The position numbers and the translations under genes were made by a program. This document shows, piece by piece, positions 9,084 through 18,345 of a stretch of 64,000 nt of DNA. The first letter of the stretch is position 1. Each line of letters starts with the position of its first letter. This DNA is from Nannocystis pusilla. Its GTDB lineage: Bacteria > Myxococcota_A > Polyangia > Nannocystales > Nannocystaceae. The stretch covers positions 62,001 to 126,000 of the forward strand of contig NZ_JAIRAU010000005.1 of the NCBI RefSeq assembly GCF_020073745.1. Reading direction: 5' to 3'. The notes under the pieces were generated by a model. That model saw only the letters and a list, made by a program, of their open reading frames with translations. It was not told the origin of the DNA and made no database searches.

Positions 9084-10256
9084 ATGAGGCAACGAATTTC
9101 GGTGCTGCTCGTCGAGGACGACGAGGACGACTTCATCATGACGCAGGCGCTGCTCTCGGAAATCGACGAACCGGACTGCTCCCTCACGTGGGCGCAGACC
9201 TTCGAGGAGGGGCTCCAGCGCCTCGTCGACGGGTCGTTCGACGTCTGTCTCCTCGACTACGCGCTCGGCGACCGGACGGGGATGGAGCTGCTGGCGCAGA
9301 GCGCGAGCGCCGGCGTCGAGGTGCCGATCATCTTCCTCACCGCGCAGGACCAGCGCCGGCTCGACGTCGAGGCCACGGGCCTGGGCGCGGCCGACTACCT
9401 GGTGAAGAGCCAGATCCGCGCCGACCTGCTCGAGCGCTCGATCCGCTACGCGCTCGAGCGGGCGCGCTCGATCTCGGCGCTCCGACTGTTGAACCGCGAG
9501 CTCGAGCTGACCCGCGACCAGGCCGTGCGCGCCAACCAGGCCAAGAACGACCTCCTCACGGCCGTGAGCCAGGCCTACCGCGAGTCGCTCGGGACCATCA
9601 TCGCCTGCACAGACGCGATCGAGGCCCGCCTCGACGGGCGCGACGCCGTCGCGGAGGGCTACGCCCGCGACGCCCGCGAGGCGTGCAGCACGCTCGCGCG
9701 GCTGTTGTCGGACGTCCTCGACCTCAGCACCAGCGCGAGCGAGGAGCCGGCCGTCCAGCTGCGGCCCACGGCGCTGGCGCCGTTCGTCCAGGAGGTGGTG
9801 GCGGCGATCCGCCCGCTGGTCGGGCACAACGACAACACGCTCGAGGTCAGCTGCGCCGACGACGTCGGCTCGATCGAGACGGACCCGGCGCACCTGCGGC
9901 GAGTCCTGCTCACGCTGCTCGGCAACACCTGCAAGTTCGCGCGCCGCGGCCGCATCCGCCTGTCGATCGCGCGCCAGCCGCAGGACGGGGTCGACGGCGT
10001 CGAGCTGGCGATCCGCGCCAGCGGTCTGTGGATGACGTCGGCGCAGCTCGAGCTGTTGTTCGCCAGCATCCCCCAGGCCGACGCCGGCGTGGCGCCGCGG
10101 GGCGACTGGGCGGAGTCGGGGATCTCGGGCAGTCGGCGGGTGTGTCGATTGCTCGGCGGCGAGCTGTTCGTCGAGACCGAGGGCGTGCGTCGGTCGGTGC
10201 TGCGCGTGTGGGTCCCCGACGGGCGCGCCGTCGGAGGCGAGCATCGGCCCGCGTGA
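9084..10256 (+). CDS. Receiver-histidine kinase hybrid with degenerate kinase domains (pseudokinase)
   Basis: 390 aa from ATG at 9084. The N-terminal receiver is intact (EDDEDD, Asp58 in CLLDYALG, Lys in ADYLVKS). The HisKA-like part reads LTAVSQAYRESL where the paralogous next gene has LASVSHEFRTPL, so the phosphoacceptor His is Gln. The ATPase half keeps GNTCKFA in the N-box but replaces DTGIGM by ASGLWM and lacks the G2 box. It probably cannot bind ATP or autophosphorylate and may act as a phosphorylation-controlled scaffold or decoy. The fold is retained and third-position bias is normal, so it is not a recent pseudogene. Confidence 0.8.
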   Translation: MRQRISVLLVEDDEDDFIMTQALLSEIDEPDCSLTWAQTFEEGLQRLVDGSFDVCLLDYALGDRTGMELLAQSASAGVEVPIIFLTAQDQRRLDVEATGLGAADYLVKSQIRADLLERSIRYALERARSISALRLLNRELELTRDQAVRANQAKNDLLTAVSQAYRESLGTIIACTDAIEARLDGRDAVAEGYARDAREACSTLARLLSDVLDLSTSASEEPAVQLRPTALAPFVQEVVAAIRPLVGHNDNTLEVSCADDVGSIETDPAHLRRVLLTLLGNTCKFARRGRIRLSIARQPQDGVDGVELAIRASGLWMTSAQLELLFASIPQADAGVAPRGDWAESGISGSRRVCRLLGGELFVETEGVRRSVLRVWVPDGRAVGGEHRPA

Positions 10257-10275
10257 CGGGCCGCGGAGGTCATGC

Positions 10276-11481
10276 GTGCACACATCGGTGTCGGTGTTGC
10301 TCGTCGAAGACGATCGGGACGACTATTTGCTGACCTCCGAGCTGCTCGAGGAGATCGGCGAGGGGACCTACGTCCTGCAGTGGGCCGACTCCTACGAGGA
10401 CGGCGTCGAGGCGCTGTTCTCGGGCGCGCCCGACCTGTGCCTGCTCGATTACCGCCTCGGCGAGAAGACCGGGCTCGAGCTGCTGCGCGAGGTGGTCGCG
10501 CGCGGCTGCACGACCCCCATCGTCCTGCTGACCGGGCAGTCCGAGCGCTCGCTCGACGTCGAGGCGATGAAGGCCGGCGCGGTCGATTACCTGGTCAAGG
10601 GCGAGTTCGGCCCGCGTCAGCTCGAGCGCTCGATCCGCTACGCCATCGAGCGCAACCGCTCGCTCAAGGCGCTGCGCGAGCTCAACGCCGAGCTGCAGCA
10701 CGCGCGCAACCAGGCGACCGCGGCCAGCCACGCCAAGAGCATGTTCCTCGCCAGCGTCAGCCATGAGTTCCGCACTCCCCTCAATGCGATCCTCGGCTAC
10801 AGCGAACTCGTCCACGAGCAGCTGGTCGAGCGCGACGTCCACGAGCTCGCCGAGGACGTCCGGCGGATCCACGCCGCCGGCACGCACCTCCTGTCGCTCG
10901 TCAGCGACATCCTCGATCTGAGCAAGATCGAGGCCGGCAAGCTCGACCTGGTCACGCACGCCTTCGACCTCGGGGCGCTGGTCGTCGAGATCAACGAGGC
11001 GATCCGGCCGCTCGTCGGGCGCAACGAGAACAACTACCGCTGCCGCTGCGACGGCGTCGGCGAGATGGTGTCCGACGCGACGCGCCTGCGTCAGGTGCTG
11101 CTCAACCTGCTCGGCAACGCCTGCAAGTTCACGTCGCGCGGGACCATCGAGCTGGTGGTCGAGCGGAGGCCGGGGTGCGCCCGCGACTTCGATCCGTCGG
11201 CCGCCGATGCGCCGCTCCCCAGCGTCGAGTGCGTCGAGTTCACGATCCGCGACACCGGGATCGGCATGACCGCGGCGCAGATGGAGCGCCTGTTCACCGG
11301 CTTCTCGCAGGTCGACGCCGACGTCACGCGCCGCTACGGCGGCACCGGCCTGGGCCTGGCGATCAGCCGGCGCCTGTGCCACATGATGGGCGGCGAGATC
11401 TTCGTCGACAGCGAGTTCGGCGTCGGTTCGACGATCCGCGTGCGCCTGCCCGCGCGGCTCGTCGCCATCGTGCCCGCCTGA
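10276..11481 (+). CDS. Receiver-histidine kinase hybrid (intact)
   Basis: 401 aa from GTG at 10276 with GGAGGT five bases upstream. Receiver (EDDRDD, Asp in CLLDYRLG, Lys in VDYLVKG) followed by HisKA with SHEFRTPLN (His near 163) and HATPase_c with NLLGNACKFTS, DTGIGM and GGTGLGL. It is a clear paralog of the preceding gene across its whole length, with a complete kinase. The receiver-first order allows phosphorylation by another kinase, perhaps the PAS kinase upstream, to control autokinase activity. No membrane segment. Confidence 0.9.
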   Translation: MHTSVSVLLVEDDRDDYLLTSELLEEIGEGTYVLQWADSYEDGVEALFSGAPDLCLLDYRLGEKTGLELLREVVARGCTTPIVLLTGQSERSLDVEAMKAGAVDYLVKGEFGPRQLERSIRYAIERNRSLKALRELNAELQHARNQATAASHAKSMFLASVSHEFRTPLNAILGYSELVHEQLVERDVHELAEDVRRIHAAGTHLLSLVSDILDLSKIEAGKLDLVTHAFDLGALVVEINEAIRPLVGRNENNYRCRCDGVGEMVSDATRLRQVLLNLLGNACKFTSRGTIELVVERRPGCARDFDPSAADAPLPSVECVEFTIRDTGIGMTAAQMERLFTGFSQVDADVTRRYGGTGLGLAISRRLCHMMGGEIFVDSEFGVGSTIRVRLPARLVAIVPA

Positions 11482-11699
11482 CGAGTGGGTCGAGCGGAGC
11501 GGGTCGATACCCGCGACGCGCCATCGCCGCTGCCCGGGGAAACGACCCGCCCACGGTCGTCCGACCGTGAGATCTGGAATCCGAGTACACGCCGGCTGGG
11601 TGTCGCTCCACGGCGTGATGGAGGACGCCGCGACCGCCGAGATCGCGCGCGCGCAGGTGTAGCATCGATCCACACCGGCCGGAGTAGAGTTCGCGCCGC

Positions 11700-12134
11700 A
11701 TGGACACCATCCTCATCGGACACGAGCTCGACTTCCTGATCCGCATCGCCGTGTGCCTGGTCTGCGGCACGATCATCGGCGTCGAGCGCGAGCTCCGCAA
11801 CAAACCCGCCGGCATCAGCACGAACTGCTTCGTGATCGCCGGCGCGTGTCTGTTCACGTTCATCTCGCAGCAGGCCGACCCGAACAGCCCGGCCCGCATC
11901 GCCGCGCAGGTCGTGTCGGGCGTCGGCTTCCTCGGCGCCGGCATGATCCTGAAGGCCGCCGGCGACAAGATCACCAATCTGACCACGGCCGCGTCGGTGT
12001 GGTTCGCGGCCGCGATCGGTATGTCCATCGGCATGGGCTGGTACATCGTCGCCGCGGTCGCGACCGTCTACGCCGTCCTTGTACCGCGTATCCCGCACGT
12101 CAAGTCGTGGCTGAAGGAGACGCCGGACGAATGA
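11700..12134 (+). CDS. MgtC/SapB family membrane protein
   Basis: 144 aa with about four membrane helices and the family hallmarks: GTIIGVEREL in the first part, RIAAQVVSGVGFLGAGMIL, then LTTAASVWFAAAIGM. MgtC-type proteins act in the inner membrane in Mg2+ stress and in control of the F1Fo ATPase. Only the N-terminal membrane domain is present, with no ACT-like tail, as in many free-living bacteria. No Mg2+ transporter gene is adjacent, so the physiological role here is open. Confidence 0.85.
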   Translation: MDTILIGHELDFLIRIAVCLVCGTIIGVERELRNKPAGISTNCFVIAGACLFTFISQQADPNSPARIAAQVVSGVGFLGAGMILKAAGDKITNLTTAASVWFAAAIGMSIGMGWYIVAAVATVYAVLVPRIPHVKSWLKETPDE

Positions 12135-12316
12135 TCACGGGTGCAGTCCGGCCGGATCCTCGTCATGATGCCAGCACACGGGATAGCGCCGGTCGACGAC
12201 TGTCCCGGGGCTGGAGAAGACGGCGGGGCGAAAGCACCCGTCTGTCGTTTGTGTGGGCTCGCGTCGCGCCGACGTTCGTCGGGATCACGCGCACGCCGCT
12301 GTGGCACGATCGCCGG

Positions 12317-13888
12317 GTGCCGCGTCGTCTCCTGCTCGTCGTCGCCCTCGGCGTCGCGTGCACCCGCCCGCTCCAGCCCGCGGCGCCGGTGCCAGCCGTA
12401 GGTCTCGAAGAACATGTCCGTGAGGACATTTTACAATCGCAAACCGTGCCCGACGAGGCCCCGTCGCCTGCGACGCCGCCGGCCGAGGCGCCGAAGACCC
12501 CGCCGCTCGCGCCGCTCGAGGCCAAGCCGGGCGCCAAGGTCGTGCTCGAGCTGCGCGGCTGGGAGGTCACCGCCCTGCCCGATCGCGTGGTCGTGCTCGA
12601 CACCGACTTCCTCCACCTGAGCGCCCACGACCCCGTCGGCGGCGCCGAGCTGTGGCGCACCAGGGTCCAGGAGCGGGCCCGCGGCATGCACACGCTCTAC
12701 AGCGTCGGCGAGCGCGTGCTCCTGCACGCCGGGAGCGACCTGATCGCCGTCGACGGCAAGACCGGCGCGCTCGTCGGTCGTCACCCCGCGGGCGGCTTCA
12801 ACGGCGGCGACGACAAGTGTCACCTCGGCATCATCCAGGGCCTCGACGACGGCTTGCCCGGGCACACTCCGCTGGCGCCGGCCACCACGGTGTGCGCGAC
12901 CACCTGCGAGTGCAGCCTGATGCTGTTCCGCTGCGACACCGGCGAGTCGTTCGGCGAGCGCATGAGCGGCAGCGTCACCCACCTCTATCACAGCCTCGGC
13001 GAGCCGCACGACAACGTCTGCTGGACCCCGCCGCGCCTGATCGGCCGGGTCAAGGGCCGCACCCTGCTGGCGCTCGAGCAGGACGGCGGCCGTGATTACG
13101 TCGCCAGCGCCGCCGACGACGCCGGCAAGACCCTGTGGCGCCGGCCCGAGCTCGGCGACGCGGTGCGTCGCTTCCGCCCGATCGACGGCGACCCCGCCAG
13201 CGACACCTGCTGGTCGATCGACGAGGCGGACATGTACGTCTGGACATGCTCGACAGGACAGCTCAAGTGGCGGGCCAGGTACCCCGAGGAGGACGGCCAC
13301 GTGCGCACCGACGCGCGCAAGCTCGACGGCGATCGCATCCTCGTCCGCCGCCGCTCCCCGCGCGCCACCAGGGTCGAGCTCAAGACGCTCGCCGGCGGCA
13401 AGCGCCTGTGGCAGCGCGAATTGCCGGCCGACCGCGTCGCCATCACGCCCGGCGAGGATCCTGCCGGCCTCACCTGGGACAGCCCGATCGTCTACGCCTG
13501 GATCGACCCGGTCAGCGGCGCGCCGCTGCGCGAGCAGGCGATCGCCAGGGACCAAGCGCTGCTCCGCGACCCGCGCGGCGGCGGCTACTTGCGGATCGGC
13601 GGCGCCGATCACACCGAGCTCGGGCGCGACGGCCGGCTCACGCGAACTGTCCCGAAGGACATCAGCAAGTCCGTTCATCTCGGCGAGCGCCTCATCGCCA
13701 CGCTCGACGAGCGACGGCTCACCGTGCTGCGCCGTCCGGGCCTGGAGCCCGTGCTCGAGTCGAGCGGCAACTTCTACCCCGACGAGGCCACCGGCGCGCT
13801 CGGCCCGGCCGCGCTGCTGCTGGTCGAGCACCGCGGTCGCGAGCCGCTCCGCATCGTCTTGCTGCGCGCGACCGACTCGGCGCCGTAG
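12317..13888 (+). CDS. Lipoprotein with PQQ-like beta-propeller repeats
   Basis: 523 aa from GTG at 12317. The signal VPRRLLLVVALGVAC gives a lipobox with Cys15, followed by a Pro/Ala/Glu-rich spacer. The mature protein has repeating segments of the PQQ-like type (LIAVDGKTGALVGRHP, AGGKRLWQRELP) and extra Cys residues (CATTCECS) that suggest disulfides. It probably sits on the periplasmic face as a binding or scaffold propeller; no enzyme motif is visible. Three copies of the dispersed TGTCC-N4-GGACA dyad (one degenerate) lie within this coding sequence. Confidence 0.7.
   Translation: MPRRLLLVVALGVACTRPLQPAAPVPAVGLEEHVREDILQSQTVPDEAPSPATPPAEAPKTPPLAPLEAKPGAKVVLELRGWEVTALPDRVVVLDTDFLHLSAHDPVGGAELWRTRVQERARGMHTLYSVGERVLLHAGSDLIAVDGKTGALVGRHPAGGFNGGDDKCHLGIIQGLDDGLPGHTPLAPATTVCATTCECSLMLFRCDTGESFGERMSGSVTHLYHSLGEPHDNVCWTPPRLIGRVKGRTLLALEQDGGRDYVASAADDAGKTLWRRPELGDAVRRFRPIDGDPASDTCWSIDEADMYVWTCSTGQLKWRARYPEEDGHVRTDARKLDGDRILVRRRSPRATRVELKTLAGGKRLWQRELPADRVAITPGEDPAGLTWDSPIVYAWIDPVSGAPLREQAIARDQALLRDPRGGGYLRIGGADHTELGRDGRLTRTVPKDISKSVHLGERLIATLDERRLTVLRRPGLEPVLESSGNFYPDEATGALGPAALLLVEHRGREPLRIVLLRATDSAP
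12414..12429. repeat. Dispersed dyad, exact copy
   Basis: ATGTCCGTGAGGACAT, inside the PQQ-like lipoprotein gene. Confidence 0.6.
13647..13662. repeat. Dispersed dyad, exact core
   Basis: CTGTCCCGAAGGACAT, inside the PQQ-like lipoprotein gene. A degenerate copy (ATGTACGTCTGGACAT) lies at 13232-13247. Confidence 0.55.
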
Positions 13889-13945
13889 CAGGTGCCTGTA
13901 CTTGCATTTGCCCGCCCGGCCGCGACTCGGCGCATGCGCCCGCGG

Positions 13946-14239
13946 TCAGTCATGGACGCAGCCGTGGCGGCCGTCGAAGCGGGCGTCGGCGGCCCAGAAG
14001 CCGAGCGCGACCGCGTGGACGCGCTTGTTCTGGCGGTCGATCGTGGCCCTGGCGACGTTCGGGGAGACGCGGGTCCACGCGGCGCACTCCTGCTCGGTCA
14101 GCTCCATCACGAACAGGCAGGAGCACATCTCCTTGGCCTTCTGGCGCACGGCGAGCTCGGCGTCGTTGTTGTCGTAGGCCTCGGCGTTGCACGCGGCGAG
14201 GGCGAGGGCGAGGAGGACAGGCACGGCGCGGCGGGTCAC
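13946..14239 (-). CDS. Small lipoprotein
   Basis: 97 aa from GTG at 14239, which overlaps the stop of the serine hydrolase gene (GTGA). The signal VTRRAVPVLLALALAAC ends in a lipobox Cys. The mature part has a paired-Cys element (KEMCSCLFVMELTEQEC) and a C-terminal Cys, consistent with a small disulfide-stabilised envelope protein. No family is recognised. Third of three overlapping minus-strand genes. Confidence 0.65.
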   Translation of the reverse strand: MTRRAVPVLLALALAACNAEAYDNNDAELAVRQKAKEMCSCLFVMELTEQECAAWTRVSPNVARATIDRQNKRVHAVALGFWAADARFDGRHGCVHD

Positions 14240-15387
14240 GGCGAGTCCTCCGCGGCGAGGGCGAGGGCGAGTTCGAGGTAGCGGTTCTGGTCGAACACCC
14301 CCGATTCGCGGTCGTCGGCGGTGCGCACGAGGACGAGGTCGGCGGAGGGGACGACGAAGATCGTCTGACCCCAGTGGCCGAGCCCGGCGAAGGTGTCCGG
14401 GGGCGCGGCGGGCCACCGGCGCTCGTGCGCGAGGTCGGGGACCGGCAGGTTGAGCCACCAGTGGCGCCCGGGCACGGCGTCGCCGTCGCGCAGGAAATGT
14501 TCGTAGGACTTGCCCATCTGAAACGACGGGTTGGGCTGCGTGCTGGCGGCGACCCAGCCCTCGGGGACGAGCTGCTCGCCGTCCCAGCAGCCGTCGCGCA
14601 GGAACAGGTAGCCGAAGCGCGCCAGGTCGCGCGGGGTCGCGTAGACGTAGGACGAGCCGACGTAGGTGCCGGCCTGGTCGCGCTCGAACATCGCGCTCGT
14701 CATGCCGATCGGGTCGAAGATGAATTCCCACGGGTAGTCGTCGGCGAGGCCGGGGCCGAGGGCGCCGGCGAGCACCGCGGACAGCAGCACCGAGTCGCCG
14801 GAGCTGTAGCGATAGATCGTGCCGGGGGCGTCGACGAGGCCCTGCGCGGTGACGAACGCCGCCATGTCGCCGGAGCCGACGCCGTACAGCATGGCGATCA
14901 CCGACGACAAATAATAAGGGTCGTCCTCGTAGCCCTCGTTCCAGTAGAGCCCGGAGGCCCAGTCGAGCAGGTCGCCCACGGTGATGTCGCACAGCTCGGT
15001 GTCGGCGTCGTAATGATCGCAGATCGAGTCGTCGACCGTGAGGGCGCCGCGGCCGACGCCGACGCCGACCATGGCGTTGAGGAAGCTCTTGGACACCGAC
15101 CAGGAGAGGTGGCGGTTGTGCCGCGCGTAGCCGCGGGCGTAGCGCTCGTAGATGATGCGGCCGCGGTGGACGATGACGACGCCGTCGGTGCGGAGCCCCT
15201 CGCGGTCCTCGTCGCGGCCGGTCAGCGTGAACAGGAACTCGTCCGTCGCCGCGACGGTCGGGCCGCTGGCGAGCGCCTCGGGCCAGTCGGCCGCCGGCCA
15301 GGTGACGCCGGCCGGACAGGCCGCGGCGGCCTCGCGGGCGGCCAGGAGGGACGCGACGGTGCAACAGGACAGGATCAGCCGCTGCAT
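14236..15387 (-). CDS. Secreted serine hydrolase, class C beta-lactamase/DD-peptidase fold
   Basis: 383 aa. Signal peptide (LILSCCTVASLLAAREAAA) then the beta-lactamase-related fold: SVSK (Ser97-x-x-Lys100) nucleophile box, a YSSGDS element in the second-motif position, and HWGQ in place of KTG near the C-terminus. Phrases such as LRTDGVVIVHRGRIIYERY and TVGDLLDWASGL are typical of the family. The likely reaction is hydrolysis of an ester or amide in the periplasm; the substrate is unknown. Its ATG shares one base with the stop of the upstream gene (TGATG). Confidence 0.85.
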   Translation of the reverse strand: MQRLILSCCTVASLLAAREAAAACPAGVTWPAADWPEALASGPTVAATDEFLFTLTGRDEDREGLRTDGVVIVHRGRIIYERYARGYARHNRHLSWSVSKSFLNAMVGVGVGRGALTVDDSICDHYDADTELCDITVGDLLDWASGLYWNEGYEDDPYYLSSVIAMLYGVGSGDMAAFVTAQGLVDAPGTIYRYSSGDSVLLSAVLAGALGPGLADDYPWEFIFDPIGMTSAMFERDQAGTYVGSSYVYATPRDLARFGYLFLRDGCWDGEQLVPEGWVAASTQPNPSFQMGKSYEHFLRDGDAVPGRHWWLNLPVPDLAHERRWPAAPPDTFAGLGHWGQTIFVVPSADLVLVRTADDRESGVFDQNRYLELALALAAEDSP

Positions 15388-16028
15388 CAGAACTTGAACT
15401 CCAGGACAGGTACGATCACCTCGGTCGTGGCCGTCGCCGGCGTGGGGCGCGGCCGGCGAGTCAGCTCGGCGGTCATCGTCGCCAGTCCACTGTTGAGGAA
15501 CGCCTCGCCGAGCACGATCGCGGTCGCGTGGCCGATGTTGCGAAAGTCGGCGCCGCCGACGACCGCGCCGATGAAGATCCCGAGGTGCGAGACCTGGTTG
15601 ACGAGGAAGCCCGGCCAGAAGCGATCGCGGCCCGGGGCGACCGCGCGCCCGACCGCCCACTGCACGGTGTAGTTGAGGATCGGCGGCAAGAAGGCGCCGA
15701 GCACGAGGGCGCCGACCGCCGGGCCGAGGCCGTGGCCGGTCTCGCCGACGCGGGTGGCGATGAAGTAGGTCGCCGGCTGGATGATGATCGTGCTGAACAC
15801 GCCCGCGCTGAAGTGCGAGAACACGAAGTTGCCGTCGCTCGGGCCGCGCTCGCGGCGGCGTCGCTCGTGACGGGAGGGCGCGGCGGCGGGGGCCGGCTCG
15901 CAGGAGGTCGGGGCCGCGGCGGCGACGGCGGTCGGCATCGGCACCGTCGTCTCCGGCTCGCGCAGCTCCCCGGCGCACGCGCCGAGCGCGAGGCAGACGG
16001 CGAGGAGAGTGGAACGGTGCCCCTGCAT
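15387..16028 (-). CDS. Lipoprotein with several membrane helices
   Basis: 213 aa from ATG at 16028. A lipoprotein signal (LLAVCLALGAC) precedes a Pro/Ala spacer and basic stretch, then about four hydrophobic segments (STIIIQPATYFIATRV, VGALVLGAFLPPILNYTV, NQVSHLGIFIGAVVGG, AIVLGEAFLNSGLATM). A lipobox on a polytopic protein is unusual, so the N-terminal signal may simply be the first helix. First gene of a three-gene overlapping run with the serine hydrolase and a small lipoprotein. Family unknown. Confidence 0.65.
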   Translation of the reverse strand: MQGHRSTLLAVCLALGACAGELREPETTVPMPTAVAAAAPTSCEPAPAAAPSRHERRRRERGPSDGNFVFSHFSAGVFSTIIIQPATYFIATRVGETGHGLGPAVGALVLGAFLPPILNYTVQWAVGRAVAPGRDRFWPGFLVNQVSHLGIFIGAVVGGADFRNIGHATAIVLGEAFLNSGLATMTAELTRRPRPTPATATTEVIVPVLEFKF

Positions 16029-16269
16029 GCGGCCCAGGGTACCGCAGGCCGCCGTGCGCCAGAAGGACCGCCGCGCGCGGGAGGCCTTCGCGTCACCGAT
16101 CCGCGGCGTCGGCGAGCCCACCGTCTTCGCGCCCGGTCGACCTCGGGCCGAGCCGGGCCCCGGGCGGCGCCGCGGCCCGATCGAGCCGGGGCCGCGGGCC
16201 ACGCAGTGGACGCCGCGAAGCCGCAGGGTGTACCGTGGGTGCGTGCATCGATGTGACGATCGACTTCGC

Positions 16270-17739
16270 ATGCCTACCGCCGCCTCCTGGCGGGCGCTCT
16301 CGCTGGTCTCGGCGCTCGCCGCCGGCTGCTCCGACGACGGCTCGGGGCAGACCGCGACGCAGGGGAGCTCGCCGGGCACCATGACCACCCTCCCGAGCAC
16401 TTTGTCGGAGGGCACCACGACAGGCACCTCGACGGGCACCCCGACGAGCACCTCGACGACTTCGACGAGCACCACCGGCGACGACACGCCCACGACCACC
16501 GACGCGCTCACGACCGTGAACCCCACCGGTCCCAAGTTCGACCTCGGCGGCGCGGACCTCGGCGGCGGCGACACCGACGGGTGCAACTTCAGCCCCGACG
16601 CCGAGCTCACGGGCACGGTCTTCGCGCCGAACCTCGAGCTCCCGATCTCCGGCGCGCTGGTCTACGTCACCAGCGATCCGGTCGAGCCGCCCGTCGACGG
16701 GGTCTACTGCGCCGAGTGCGTCAAGCTGGCCTGCGACACGCCGAGCACGTTCACGGGGCCCGACGGGAGCTTCTCGTTGCCGGTGGTCTCGGGCCCGAAC
16801 CAGAAGCTGGTGGTGCAGAAGGGGCAGTTCCTGCGCGTCGTCGATCTCGAGATCGCGCCAGGCGCGACGGCGCTGCCGCCCGAGCAGGTCAACCTGCCCG
16901 GGCAATGGAATCCGGCCGCGGGGATGTGGATCCCGCGCATCGCGGTGTACGACACCGACCCGGACAAGGTGAAGAACGTGCTGGCCAAGTTCGGGCTCGG
17001 CCAGGTCGCCGCCAACGGGGCCCTGATCGCCGGGACCGAGAACTTCACGCTCATCAGCGACGACACGCCGGCGTTCCTCGAGAACCTGGCGGAGATGAAC
17101 AAGTACCACATCATCTTCGTGCCGTGCGCGACGACGAAGTACTGGCCGGGCGCGCCGACGGTGCCGGAGTCGCGCCGTGAGAACGTGAAGGCCTACGTCG
17201 CCGCCGGCGGCAAGTGGTACGCCACCGACCACTCGAACGAGTACATCGAACAGCCGTTCCCCGACTACCAGGAGTTCCACGCGCCGGGCATGCCGGACAT
17301 CCAGCCGGCCTACAACTCCAACGGCCTGGTGGTCGACCCCGACATGCTCGCCTGGCTGCAGGCGCTGCCCCCTGCCCTCAAGGACATCGGCGGCGGCAAC
17401 CCGACGCTGAACAACCTGCCGGGCATCCTGACGCGGCTCAACTACTCGGGCATCGACGTCGTCTCGCCGGTCATCGTCCAGGACATGGAGGGCAAGGACG
17501 TCGACGTCGGCCACCACACGTGGGTCGAGGGCCCGTGCGCGAGCTGCTCCGACCCGCAGATGATCCGACCGATGGCGATCACCGGTCAGTACGGCTGCGG
17601 CCGGATGATGTACAGCACCTTCGAAAACTCGAGCGACAACCACCCGGGCCTGAACCCGCAGGAGCTGGTGCTGCTCTACATGATCCTCGAGATCGGCGTC
17701 TGCTTCGAAAAGCCGCCGCCGCCGCCTCCCCCCGGCTGA
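16270..17739 (+). CDS. Large lipoprotein with Ser/Thr-rich spacer
   Basis: 489 aa. Lipobox at LVSALAAGC (Cys20) followed by about 65 residues almost entirely Thr, Ser, Gly and Pro, a spacer style common in Nannocystaceae lipoproteins. The mature domain begins with an FSPDAELTGTVFAPNL-type carboxypeptidase-regulatory-like region with Cys pairs (CAECVKLAC). It continues with a part containing YHIIFVPCATTKYWPG and GGKWYATDHSNEYIEQPF that resembles a glutamine-amidotransferase-like or ThuA-like fold. It ends in a Pro run. Cell-surface; the function is not known. Confidence 0.7.
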   Translation: MPTAASWRALSLVSALAAGCSDDGSGQTATQGSSPGTMTTLPSTLSEGTTTGTSTGTPTSTSTTSTSTTGDDTPTTTDALTTVNPTGPKFDLGGADLGGGDTDGCNFSPDAELTGTVFAPNLELPISGALVYVTSDPVEPPVDGVYCAECVKLACDTPSTFTGPDGSFSLPVVSGPNQKLVVQKGQFLRVVDLEIAPGATALPPEQVNLPGQWNPAAGMWIPRIAVYDTDPDKVKNVLAKFGLGQVAANGALIAGTENFTLISDDTPAFLENLAEMNKYHIIFVPCATTKYWPGAPTVPESRRENVKAYVAAGGKWYATDHSNEYIEQPFPDYQEFHAPGMPDIQPAYNSNGLVVDPDMLAWLQALPPALKDIGGGNPTLNNLPGILTRLNYSGIDVVSPVIVQDMEGKDVDVGHHTWVEGPCASCSDPQMIRPMAITGQYGCGRMMYSTFENSSDNHPGLNPQELVLLYMILEIGVCFEKPPPPPPPG

Positions 17740-17970
17740 AGCCGCAGGGCCCGGTTCCCGGAGGCCGGGCGACCCGTTCGCTCGCACGCCGAACGGCGGT
17801 GACCGCGAGCACGCAGTGCGCCGAGTCGGTTGCACCAGCCCGGCGCCCGAGCCATGGTTCGAGCGGGCTGGAGTCCACGGCTCGTCGTCATCGAAGAGGC
17901 CGCGATGTCGTCGGTGCCTCGGCTGCATGCGACGACCGGGCGCCGCAGCGCGGCAGAACCGAGATCTGCG

Positions 17971-18345
17971 ATGAATGACAGCAATGCCGCGACCACGCAC
18001 GTGATCAGGCCGGCGGACATCGTCTGGCACAAGACCGAGCTCGGCCGGGAGTTCTGGCTCAGCCAGGATCTGGTGGCGACCGACTATACCTCGCGCTTCA
18101 GCGCCCAGGTGACCCGTTTCGGCCCGGGCGGCGGCTCCCCGCCGCATAGCCATACGTACAACCACGCGTTCTACTTCCTGAGCGGCACCTGCAGCGTGCA
18201 GATCGGCGAGCAGACCTGGCACATCGCGCCAGGCACGTTCGTCAAGGTCCCCGCGCACGCGCAGCACCGCGTCACCAACACCGGCACGGAAGACCTCGTC
18301 TTCCTCGTCATCTACGACCCCCCCCACAGCGACGGGACGCCCTAA
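17971..18345 (+). CDS. Small cupin-domain protein
   Basis: 124 aa single-domain cupin. Motif 1 is GSPPHSHTYNHAFYFLSG, with the HxH metal pair and a His in the usual Glu position; motif 2 is PGTFVKVPAHAQHRVTN with the fourth His ligand. Such proteins bind a divalent metal and serve as dioxygenases, isomerases or sugar/ligand-binding proteins. No fused domain or neighbour points to a substrate. The frame is open 47 codons further upstream, but the cupin alignment begins at MNDSNAATT. Confidence 0.8.
   Translation: MNDSNAATTHVIRPADIVWHKTELGREFWLSQDLVATDYTSRFSAQVTRFGPGGGSPPHSHTYNHAFYFLSGTCSVQIGEQTWHIAPGTFVKVPAHAQHRVTNTGTEDLVFLVIYDPPHSDGTP

Noticed and set aside
15528..16256. Open frame opposite the membrane lipoprotein gene
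   Set aside because: Asp/Arg/Gly-rich complement of a real gene; many such mirror frames exist in this high-G+C sequence.
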